Shown in pieces: positions 1 to 10,853 of a stretch of DNA of 64,000 bases. A program made the position numbers and the translations under genes. Under the pieces are notes generated by a model. The model did no database searches. It was not told the origin of the DNA and saw nothing but the letters and a program-made list of their open reading frames with translations. Location of the stretch: assembly GCA_016793095.1 (NCBI GenBank), contig JAEUJQ010000092.1:1-64000 (forward strand), written 5' to 3'. This DNA comes from Myxococcaceae bacterium. GTDB taxonomy: Bacteria > Myxococcota > Myxococcia > Myxococcales > Myxococcaceae. How positions within the stretch are numbered: the first letter of the stretch is position 1; the number at the start of each line of letters is the position of its first letter.

Positions 1-1164
1 GCCCGGGCACTCGGCCGAGGTGGCGCACGTCTGACAGAAGGGGAAGTCGCTCTTCGCGTTGCGGCAGAGGTTCGTGGAGCCTTCACAGACCTCGCAGGTG
101 TTGCAGGCGCTGGTGCCCTGACAGGCGCGCGCGGTGCCGATGACCGGGCCTTCGCAGATCTTCGTGCGGCCGTTGCAGCGCTGATCGAGGCCACAGTCGG
201 CGTTGACGGAGCAGCCCGGCGCGCAGCCGAACCGATTGCTCGCGGTGCGCGCGCAGACCTGCCCGACGGGGCACTGGGAGTCGGTGGTGCAGAAGGGCTG
301 GCATCGTCCCGTGGGCTCGCCTGGCGGCTTGGTGCACACGCGGTTCTCGGCGCAGTCGGTGTCGACGTTGCACTCGTTGAGCGGCTCGCACACGCGGCTG
401 ATGCAGCGCAGCTTCGAGTCACCACAGTCGGCATCACGCGAGCACTCGGCGACACAGAGGCGGGCGCGGGGATCGCAGGTGGTGCCGAACGGACAGACCT
501 GCGCGGCCGCGACGCACTTGCCGAGGCGCGGGTCGCAGCGCTGCGTCGAGTCCATGCAGTCGGGCGTGGTGTTGCACGAGCGCTGGCTGTCGGGGATGCA
601 GCCCTGGAAGTTGCGGCAGGTGGCCGTCTGGCCCTGCGGCGTCTTGTCGGGCCAGCACTGCCCCACGCCGTCCTTCTGCTGGCAGGTCGACCCGCGCGGG
701 CAGTTCGAGTTGTCGGCGCAGGCCTTGCCACAGAACTTCTGGTTCAGCGTCGTGTCGAGCACGCAGTTGTCGTCGTTGCCGCCGCACTCGTTGTTGGCCG
801 AGCACGTCTCACAGAAGCTCTTCAAGCTGCGGCACGCGCGAATCGAGGGGTCGCAGTACTCACCCATCGCGCACTCGGTGTCGAAGCGGCAGCCGGCGAT
901 CTCCTCCACGCACTGGCCCGTGAAGTTGTTGCAGTACTTGGGGGTGGCGCCGAGCATCGTGCCCATGCGGCAGGAGTCGTCGGAGAGGCAGATGCACTGC
1001 CGCCGAACCTTGTCACAACGAAGCACTCCGCACTCTGCGTCGACGTTGCAGGCGCGACCCACGAAGTCCGCCGTGCCCGCGTCGGGAGGCAGGGGCAGCG
1101 GCATGTTCGTGTTGGGACAGCCGAAGACCAGCAGGCTGAGGACGAGAGGGGCGACCCGCGACAT
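1..1164 (-). CDS. Cys-rich lipoprotein, C-terminal part outside the window
   Basis: A frame open from an ATG at 1164 to the window edge (388 codons, no stop seen). The N-terminus is a short lipoprotein signal (MSRVAPLVLSLLVFGC), with the cysteine at residue 16 as probable lipidation site, so it should sit in the envelope. The rest is a series of short Cys-rich modules with Asp/Glu near paired cysteines (for example AECSRDADCGDSKLRC and CNVDTDCAENRVC). Many myxobacterial surface proteins share this Dickkopf/EGF-like spacing. No enzymatic motif is visible. The next gene leftward cannot be seen. The frame is certain from cysteine periodicity and codon use; the function is unknown. Confidence 0.8.
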   Translation of the reverse strand, partial: MSRVAPLVLSLLVFGCPNTNMPLPLPPDAGTADFVGRACNVDAECGVLRCDKVRRQCICLSDDSCRMGTMLGATPKYCNNFTGQCVEEIAGCRFDTECAMGEYCDPSIRACRSLKSFCETCSANNECGGNDDNCVLDTTLNQKFCGKACADNSNCPRGSTCQQKDGVGQCWPDKTPQGQTATCRNFQGCIPDSQRSCNTTPDCMDSTQRCDPRLGKCVAAAQVCPFGTTCDPRARLCVAECSRDADCGDSKLRCISRVCEPLNECNVDTDCAENRVCTKPPGEPTGRCQPFCTTDSQCPVGQVCARTASNRFGCAPGCSVNADCGLDQRCNGRTKICEGPVIGTARACQGTSACNTCEVCEGSTNLCRNAKSDFPFCQTCATSAECPG

Positions 1165-1211
1165 GAGTGGCGGCGGCTTAGCCCTGTGCGGAAAGGGGTG
1201 CAACGGGCGGA

Positions 1212-1958
1212 TCAGGCGCGCGACGCACGACGGCGCAGGGCGACGAGGAGCAGTCCGAGACCACCGAGCAGCGGGCTGACCGAGCTGCAGCCGCAGAACC
1301 CGAAGTCGTTGCATGGTGGCTCCTTGAAGCCCCGCGCCGAGAGGCTGCTCTGACAGGTGCCTGCCTGCACGATGGCGGCGTACTCCTCGAGCGTGAAGCG
1401 CACGTTGCCGCACGTCACCCCGCCGTTGCTGACGAAGGCATGGCCACCTGATGCGCCCCAGACGGTCCCAAGCCCGCTCCCGCCGCCCTCGAGCAAGCTG
1501 CCGACAGAAGGAGCGCCGGCGTCAGCGTCTCCGAAGACACGTTGCACCCGAATCGCGGTGGAGGCGAGGCCGGCGTCCGTCGTCACCCGCTCGTCGACGC
1601 CGCTGACCACCCAGGGCGACGGCTCGGAGCACTGACAGAGCGCAATGCACGACGCGCGAGCAACGCCTGGCGTCAGCACGAGGAGCAGCCCGAGGAGCAG
1701 CCCGACGAGCGCGACGACTGTTCCGGGACTGGTGAAGTCCGCGCCCGAGAGGTCTCGAACATCGCCGAAACCGAACGCCACGAGCGCACGCATGACGCGT
1801 TCAGCGTTTGCCGCCCCTGCTTCCAGCCACACGTCGAGCTCGGCTGTGAACCGCGGGAACCCGTGCGCCGCCATCGCGTGGCCGCCGATCAGCAGGAACC
1901 TCACCCGGTGCTCGACGAGTAACGGCAAGAACGCTTTCCAGTCTTGGGGAAGTTCCAT
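1212..1958 (-). CDS. Chimeric protein: truncated nucleotidyltransferase N-terminus fused to a MYXO-CTERM secreted protein
   Basis: 248 codons. Residues 1-80 look like the start of a DUF6036/MNT-type nucleotidyltransferase: FLLIGGHAMAAHGFPRFTAELD holds the GG and the first acidic residues, then ADFTSPGTVV. The enzyme stops there and continues directly into LVGLLLGLLLVLTPGVARAS, the hydrophobic core and cleavage region of a signal peptide. An exported domain of about 140 residues follows, ending in a MYXO-CTERM-like tail (CGCSS, hydrophobic stretch, RRRASRA). Neither half is complete: the transferase lacks most of its fold and the exported protein lacks its own start and positively charged N-region. 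This looks like a deletion fusion. Whether it is expressed, or the exported half uses an internal GTG, is open. Confidence 0.6.
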   Translation of the reverse strand: MELPQDWKAFLPLLVEHRVRFLLIGGHAMAAHGFPRFTAELDVWLEAGAANAERVMRALVAFGFGDVRDLSGADFTSPGTVVALVGLLLGLLLVLTPGVARASCIALCQCSEPSPWVVSGVDERVTTDAGLASTAIRVQRVFGDADAGAPSVGSLLEGGGSGLGTVWGASGGHAFVSNGGVTCGNVRFTLEEYAAIVQAGTCQSSLSARGFKEPPCNDFGFCGCSSVSPLLGGLGLLLVALRRRASRA

Positions 1959-2038
1959 GCGCGAACTCCCTCAGCGTCTCGACCGCCGCGATGCGCTCAT
2001 GCATCGGGCGTGAGAGCCAATAGAACGGGTCAGCCTGA
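1959..2038 (-). pseudogene. Possible remnant of the small gene normally upstream of the nucleotidyltransferase
   Basis: Between the rho stop and the chimeric gene, one frame reads ADPFYWLSRPMHERIAAVETL followed by REFA. I recall short proteins of this flavour preceding MNT/DUF6036-type nucleotidyltransferases. It has no start of its own because its 5' side abuts the rho stop codon, so it would be a truncated leftover. The call rests only on residue flavour and context. Confidence 0.3.
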
Positions 2039-3664
2039 TCAGCGATTCATACCACCGAGGAAGTCTGCGTTCCCCTTGCTGGGGCGCATGTGCTTGAGCA
2101 CGAACTCCATCGCGTCGATGGGCGTGAACGGGTGCAGCACCTGGCGCAGCGCCGTGATGCGCACGAGGTCGGACGGCGGCAGCAGCAGCTCTTCCTTGCG
2201 CGTGCCCGACTTGTTGATGTCGAGACACGGGAAGATGCGCTTCTCGAAGAGCTTGCGGTCGAGCACGATCTCGCTGTTTCCCGTGCCCTTGAACTCTTCG
2301 AAGATCACTTCATCCATTCGGCTGCCGGTGTCGATGAGCGCGGTGCCGATGATGGTGAGCGAGCCACCCTCTTCGATGTTGCGCGCGGCGCCGAAGAAGC
2401 GCTTGGGCCGGTGCAGGGCGTTGGCGTCGACGCCGCCCGAGAGGATCTTGCCCGACGCCGGCACCACCGTGTTGTAGGCGCGCGCGAGGCGGGTGATCGA
2501 GTCGAGCAGGATGCAGACGTGCTGCTTCTGCTCGGCGAGGCGCTTGGCCTTGTCGATCACCATCTCGGCGACCTGCACGTGGCGCGTGGCGGGCTCGTCG
2601 AAGGTCGACGACACGACCTCGCCGCGCACCGAGCGCTGCATGTCGGTCACCTCTTCCGGGCGCTCGTCGACGAGGAGCACGATGAGGTGCATCTCAGGGT
2701 GGTTCTTCGAGATCGCGTGCGCGATGTTCTGCAGCATCACCGTCTTGCCGGCCTTGGGCGGCGCGACGATGAGGCACCGCTGGCCGAGGCCGATGGGGCA
2801 GAAGAGGTCGATGATGCGCGTCGTGTAGTCGTTGGCGTCGTGCTCGAGCTTGAGCTTCTTCGTCGGGTACAGCGCCGTGAGGTTGTCGAAGAGGATCCGC
2901 TCCTTGACGTCGGCGGAGAACGGCTCGGCGAAGTTGATCTTCTCGACCCGCTGGAGCGCGAAGTAGCGCTCGCCTTCGCGCGGCTGGCGGATCGGCCCGG
3001 TGATGGTGTCGCCCGGGCGCAGGTTGAAGCGCCTCACCTGTGACGGCGAGACGTAGATGTCGTCGGGGCTGGGCTGGTAGTCGGAGTCGGCCGAGCGCAG
3101 GAAGCCGTAGCCGTCGCTCATCAGCTCCATCACGCCTTCGGCCTGCACCTCGTACTTCTTCTCGGTGACGTTCGAGAGGACCGCGACCAGCAGCTCCTGC
3201 TTCTTGAGGCCCTGCGTACCCTCGATGCCCAGGTTGTGGGCCATCTTCGAGAGCTCGGTGATCTTCATCCGCTTGAGGTCGTTGAGCTTGAGCTCCTGCA
3301 GGTGCGGGTGGGGCTCGCTCTCGTCGCTGGCCGGGGCGGCCTCGGCCTCGGGGGCCTCGTGCTTGACGACCTCCTCGCCCGAGATCTGCGCCTCGCGAAT
3401 GTCGTCGTCCCGCACGGCGCGGTTCATCGGGGTCAGCACCGGCTTGACCCGGCCCTCCTCGCCCTCGTCATCGCCTTCGTCACGCTCGTCGGCCTCGTCC
3501 TCCGCCGCGTCGCGATCGTCTTCTTCATCGGCGTCGACCGGGTCGGGGATCTCTTCTTCGACCTCGGAGGACGCAGCGGCAGCGCGCTTGCCCTTCTTCT
3601 TCACCTTCTCGTCGTCGCTCTTCTTCGCGCGCTTCTTGTCGGACTTGGCGGGTGCCCTGGCCAT
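2039..3664 (-). CDS. rho: Transcription termination factor Rho
   Basis: 541 aa ATP-dependent RNA helicase that terminates transcription. Residues 1-120 are a Lys-rich then strongly acidic extension absent from the 419 aa E. coli protein. The Rho N-terminal helical domain lies at about 125-170 and the cold-shock RNA-binding domain at about 176-245 (DGYGFLRS). Walker A is PPKAGKT at 302-308 and Walker B is [12 protein letters not shown] at about 327-338. The C-terminal ring residues run through [20 protein letters not shown]. The ATG at 3664 is followed by basic [12 protein letters not shown]. The upstream 166 bp is shared with the divergent beta-helix gene. All core motifs are intact. Confidence 0.98.
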   Translation of the reverse strand: MARAPAKSDKKRAKKSDDEKVKKKGKRAAAASSEVEEEIPDPVDADEEDDRDAAEDEADERDEGDDEGEEGRVKPVLTPMNRAVRDDDIREAQISGEEVVKHEAPEAEAAPASDESEPHPHLQELKLNDLKRMKITELSKMAHNLGIEGTQGLKKQELLVAVLSNVTEKKYEVQAEGVMELMSDGYGFLRSADSDYQPSPDDIYVSPSQVRRFNLRPGDTITGPIRQPREGERYFALQRVEKINFAEPFSADVKERILFDNLTALYPTKKLKLEHDANDYTTRIIDLFCPIGLGQRCLIVAPPKAGKTVMLQNIAHAISKNHPEMHLIVLLVDERPEEVTDMQRSVRGEVVSSTFDEPATRHVQVAEMVIDKAKRLAEQKQHVCILLDSITRLARAYNTVVPASGKILSGGVDANALHRPKRFFGAARNIEEGGSLTIIGTALIDTGSRMDEVIFEEFKGTGNSEIVLDRKLFEKRIFPCLDINKSGTRKEELLLPPSDLVRITALRQVLHPFTPIDAMEFVLKHMRPSKGNADFLGGMNR

Positions 3665-3830
3665 GACGGTCGTACTCGGAGACGCCCGGGGAGGAGTGCT
3701 GCGTGCTGCTCACCCGGATCGATGTGTCGGTGTTGGGAAAGCGGAGCGCCAGGAAGAGACGGTGCGCTCCGACAGCGAAGGCAAGGTACGGGGAGGGTAT
3801 TCGGGTGTCAAGGCGATACGATGGGCGCCC

Positions 3831-5364
3831 ATGAGAATCACGCTGACGGTGTGGCTCTTGAGCAGCCTCTCGGCCCTCGCGCAGCCCAGGGAGATCGGCC
3901 CCACGGCCAACCTGTCGCAGGAGCTCGCTGCGTTGACCCCCGGCGACGAGCTGGTGCTCCGGGGAGGCACGTACACGCTGGGCACCTCGCAGTTGGCGAT
4001 CAACCGCAGCGGCACCGCCGCGCTGCCCATCGTGATTCGCGGCAAGACGGGCGAGCGGGCGCACATCACCCGGCCGAACCAGAACCAGAACATCGCGGAC
4101 ATCTCGGGCCGCTACCTCGTCTTCCGCGACCTCGAGTTCTCGGGCGGCTCGGCGGGCCTGCGCTTCCTGTCGAACGCGTCGTTCATCACCATCGAGGGCT
4201 GCAACGTTCACGACACCGGCGACGTCGCGATCCGCGCGAACGACAGCGGCGGCACGTACGACGGGTTCCGCATTCTGCGGAACGAGGTGCACCACACCAA
4301 CGACACCGGCGAGGCGATGTACCTGGGCTGCAACTCGAACGCGTGCCGGTTCGCGAACGGCGTCATCGAGGGCAACTGGGTGCACCACACGAACGGAACG
4401 AGTGTGCTGCAGGGCGACGGGATCGAGCTGAAGGAGGGCAGCTACAACAACGTCATCCGCGACAACGTGATCCACGACACGAAGTACCCGTGCCTCACGC
4501 TGTACAGCGCGGCCGCGAACGCGAGCACGCCGAACGTCGTCGAGCGCAACGTGCTGTGGCGCTGCGGCGATCACGGCATCCAGGTGAGCCAGGACGCGCT
4601 CATCCGCAACAACATCATCCTCGGGGCGGTGAACGACGGCATCTCGGTGCAGTCGCACGCGCAGGTGAGCGGCGGTTCCGGCGACGTGCGGATCGTGAAC
4701 AACACGGTGCTCGACGTGAACGGCGCGGGCATCGCCGTGCGCGGCGCGATGGCTCCGGTGCTGGTGGCGAACAACGCGGTCTACGTCCAGTCCGGCGCGG
4801 CGCTGTTCGTGAACTCGTCCGGCACGAACGTGACGTTCTCGAACAACGTCGGCGTCGGCAGCGGCATGCTGGGGGCGGGGAACCTCGCCAACGACTTCGT
4901 GAGCGCGAGCTACGCGAACCTGCCGCCCAACGACGTGTTCCCGAAGACGGGCTCGGCGTTGATCGGCGCGGGGCTCGCCTCGGCGGCGCCGCCCGACGAC
5001 TTCAACGGCACCGCGCGCTCGACCCCGACCACCGTGGGCGCATACCAGTTCGCCGCGGCGAATCCCGGGTGGACGGTGGTGGCCGGGTTCAAGGGCACGA
5101 TGGGCGGAGGCTCGGCAGGCGGAGGCTCGGCGGGCGGAGGCTCGGCAGGCGGAGGCTCGGCAGGCGGAGGCTCGGCAGGCGGAGGCTCAGCGGGCGGAGG
5201 CTCGGCAGGCGAAGGCTCGGCGGGCGGAGGCTCCGCAGGCGGAGGCTCGGCAGGCGGTGGCATCGACAGCATTTCAGGCGCCGGCTGCGGCTGCCACACG
5301 TCACCTGCCGGCTCGGCGCTCGCGCTCGCGTTCCTCGTCGTGCTGGGTCGTTCGAGGCGCCGAC

Positions 5365-5375
<11 letters not shown>
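3831..5375 (+). CDS. Secreted right-handed beta-helix protein with (GGGSA)n linker and MYXO-CTERM tail
   Basis: 514 aa. A signal peptide (MRITLTVWLLSSLSALAQ) precedes a parallel beta-helix domain at about residues 25-400. The domain has repeated rungs rich in Asn/Val/Gly (NNVIRDNVIHDT, RNEVHHTNDTG, VRIVNNTVLDVNG), the pattern of PbH1-repeat polysaccharide lyases and pectate-lyase-like proteins. A Gly-Ser-Ala linker of about 50 residues follows. The C-terminus (CGCHTS, hydrophobic run, RSRRRLRA) resembles MYXO-CTERM, implying transfer to the cell surface. A carbohydrate substrate is likely but not identified. The ATG at 3831 was chosen because it begins the signal peptide. The 3' end overlaps the convergent esterase gene by 11 bp. 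Confidence 0.85.
5103..5258 (+). repeat. 15-bp tandem repeat encoding GGGSA linker
   Basis: About ten near-identical copies of ggcggaggctcggca with a few third-position changes and one Gly-to-Glu change (GEGSA). It encodes the flexible stalk between the beta-helix and the C-terminal anchor and is likely to vary in copy number. Confidence 0.9.
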
Positions 5376-8500
<3,125 letters not shown>

Positions 8501-8574
8501 CGCCCTGACACCCGCGCCGCGGTCGCCCGCCAGCACGACTCCGCAACCCTCACCTCAGATTTCCGTCGGGCCCT

Positions 8575-8603
8575 CCGCCCCTAACCCCGCGCTCCAGGGG
8601 CGG
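8575..8603. other. Inverted repeat between ligA and the serpin gene
   Basis: CCGCCCCT and AGGGGCGG form an 8-bp perfect stem around a 13-nt loop, 75 bp after the ligA stop and 35 bp before the serpin ATG. No T-run follows, so an intrinsic terminator is doubtful. A Rho-independent pause, an operator or chance in GC-rich DNA are all possible. Confidence 0.3.
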
Positions 8604-8637
8604 TGGGACTGGTCGCCGGCTTGCACAGGCCCGCGGC

Positions 8638-9897
8638 ATGCTCCGATCCCTGGCCCTCGTCGTGGTGGTGCTGTCCTCCTGTGCCGATCTTCGCGACCTC
8701 GCCCCGCCGGGAGAAGACGTCTCGTCGACGGCGCAGCGCATCACCCAGGCGGCGCCGGACCCGGACGTCGAGGCCGCGAGCGTGGCCAACACCGCCCTGG
8801 GCCTCGCCCTGCTCGCGCGCCACCCTGACGGGAACTTCATCTTCTCGCCGTACAGCATCACCTCGGCCACCTCGATGCTCGAAGCCGGCGCGCGCGGAGA
8901 CACCCAGACCGGCATCATCAAGGCCCTGAAGCAGACGCTGCCCGAGGCGCAACATCACCGGGCGATGAACACGCTCGAGGCCGCCATCGAGTCGCGCGGC
9001 GCGACCGCGAAGGGGAAGGACGGCAAGCCGTTCAGGCTCATCGCAACGAACCAGCTCTTCGGCCAGAGAGGCCAGCGCTTCGAGCAGGCGTACCTCGACA
9101 CCCTCAAGCAGGAGTACGGCGCCGGCATACGGCTGCTCGACTTCTCGACCGACGCCGCGCGGGTGTCGATCAACCAGTGGGTCGGCCAGCGTACCGAGGG
9201 GAAGATCCCCAACCTGTTCGCGCCCAACTCGCTCCTCGGCGCCCGCCTCGCGGTGGTGAACACGCTCTACTTCAACGCCGCCTGGGAAGACGTCTTCGAC
9301 AAGGCCGCGACGAAGCCGCACCCCTTCACGCTGCTCGACGGGGCGAAGATCGACGTCGCGATGATGCGGAACCCGAAGCTGAAGGGCGCGAAGGCGGCCC
9401 TCGTGGACGGCACCCAGGTGCTCGAGCTGCCGTACGACGGCCAGGACGTGTCGCTCGTCGTGGTGGCTCCGCCGGTCGGCAAGTTCGCCGATGTCGTCGG
9501 TGGGCTCGACGGCGCGAAGCTGCACGGGCTCATCACCCGCGCGGGCGTGGGCGGGTACGACGTGCGCCTGCCGAAGTTCAAGTTCGACACCAGCCTCGAG
9601 CTCGCCGAGGACCTGAAGGCGCTCGGCATGACGCACGCGTTCGACGCCGCGAAGGCCGACTTCTCGGGCATGACGGGCCAGCCCGAGCTCTTCGTCGGCG
9701 TGGCGGTGCACCAGGCCGTCATCATCCTGGACGAGAGCGGCACGGAGGCGGCCGCGGCCACCGGCTTTGGCACCTTCACCACGTCGGTGCCTCCACCGCC
9801 CACCGAGGTGATCATCGACCGGCCGTTCCTCTTCTTCATCCGCGACGTGAAGACGGGCCTCGTCCTCTTCGCCGGGCGCGTGGTGAACCCGAGCTGA
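8638..9897 (+). CDS. Serpin-family protease inhibitor, lipoprotein
   Basis: 419 aa. A lipoprotein signal (MLRSLALVVVVLSSC) precedes a full serpin fold: helix B region NFIFSPYSITSATSML, strand 3A/breach LAVVNTLYFNAAWEDVF, and C-terminal RPFLFFIRDVKTGLVLFAGRV. The reactive-centre loop is at about residues 365-385. Its hinge GTEAAAAT is canonical for an inhibitory serpin, with small residues allowing loop insertion. Counting from the hinge places P1-P1' around Thr-Thr-Ser next to a Phe. It probably sits in the outer membrane and protects the cell from its own or foreign serine proteases. The target is not deducible. Confidence 0.92.
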   Translation: MLRSLALVVVVLSSCADLRDLAPPGEDVSSTAQRITQAAPDPDVEAASVANTALGLALLARHPDGNFIFSPYSITSATSMLEAGARGDTQTGIIKALKQTLPEAQHHRAMNTLEAAIESRGATAKGKDGKPFRLIATNQLFGQRGQRFEQAYLDTLKQEYGAGIRLLDFSTDAARVSINQWVGQRTEGKIPNLFAPNSLLGARLAVVNTLYFNAAWEDVFDKAATKPHPFTLLDGAKIDVAMMRNPKLKGAKAALVDGTQVLELPYDGQDVSLVVVAPPVGKFADVVGGLDGAKLHGLITRAGVGGYDVRLPKFKFDTSLELAEDLKALGMTHAFDAAKADFSGMTGQPELFVGVAVHQAVIILDESGTEAAAATGFGTFTTSVPPPPTEVIIDRPFLFFIRDVKTGLVLFAGRVVNPS

Positions 9898-9945
9898 GAG
9901 CTGTGACGGTCGAGAGCGACCGAGATCAGGAGTAGACTGGGCCGC

Positions 9946-10815
9946 GTGCGCGCGCTGCTCGTCACCGACCTGGAAGGCGTTCACGGCGCGGACTCGGTGG
10001 AGTGCCTGGTGGGCGGCGAGCCTGCATGGGAGCGGGCGCGCCTGCGGGCGACCCACGAGGTGAACCTGGCGATCGCTGCGTTGAGCCGGCAGGGCTTCAC
10101 GAGCTTCGTCGTGTCTGACAGCCACCACAACGGCACCGACGCGCCCAACCTGGTGCTCGAGGCGCTCGACCAGCGCGCGACCTGTGAGCGGCGCAGCGAC
10201 GCGTTCGCCCCCGCGCTCTTCAATGGCGCCGACGCGGTGGCAGCGCTCGGGATGCACGCCGCCGGGGGCGCACCCGGCTTCATCAGCCACGCGCTCGACG
10301 TGGGCCTCGCGTGGGAGCTCGAAGGCCGACTCGTGTCCGAGACCGACTTCCTGCTCGATCTCTGCGCGGCCGCGATGACGCCCTTCCTCTTCGTCACCGG
10401 CGACGACGTGCTCGCGAGCTCCCTGCCGTCGATCCGCGCCGTCGTCACCAAGCGCGCTGTGTCCGTCACCAGCGCTGCCTCCCTGCCCCTCGAGACCGTG
10501 GAGGATGGGCTGGTGCGCGCCGCGCTGGAGCCCGGCCGCGCTGCTCCGTCGTTGCCACCCGGCCCCCTGCGGCTGCACGTGAAGTCGCCGTCGTTCGAGA
10601 TCCCCGCCCTCCCCTTCGTCGAGCGGGAATCGGACTTCACGGTGCTGGTGCACGGAGAGTCGCCGCGCTCGCGCTACGCCAACGCCCTCGCCACCGTCGA
10701 GCTCGTCTCGGCGGCGAGCGAAGACTTTCTCACCGGCGAACCGGGGGAGCCCGGCTTCGTCGAACAGGTCTCCGCTTTCCTGCGAGCGCCGTGGCCGTCG
10801 CTGAAGGTGAGTTGA
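9946..10815 (+). CDS. M55-family D-aminopeptidase (DppA-like)
   Basis: 289 aa with a GTG start preceded by aggagt. It matches the zinc D-aminopeptidase DppA of Bacillus subtilis closely in ligand spacing: Asp8 and Glu10 (TDLEG), His60 (DSHHN), His104 (GMHA) and a Glu at 132 (SETDF). His115 (FISHAL) corresponds to the catalytic region. DppA-type enzymes cleave D-amino acids such as D-Ala from short peptides, fitting recycling of cell-wall peptides or predation products. No signal peptide, so cytoplasmic. It stands alone here, 48 bp downstream of the serpin gene. Confidence 0.9.
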   Translation: MRALLVTDLEGVHGADSVECLVGGEPAWERARLRATHEVNLAIAALSRQGFTSFVVSDSHHNGTDAPNLVLEALDQRATCERRSDAFAPALFNGADAVAALGMHAAGGAPGFISHALDVGLAWELEGRLVSETDFLLDLCAAAMTPFLFVTGDDVLASSLPSIRAVVTKRAVSVTSAASLPLETVEDGLVRAALEPGRAAPSLPPGPLRLHVKSPSFEIPALPFVERESDFTVLVHGESPRSRYANALATVELVSAASEDFLTGEPGEPGFVEQVSAFLRAPWPSLKVS

Positions 10816-10853
10816 TTTGAATCAACGCCACGGGTCGGGGAGACTGCCGCCCC

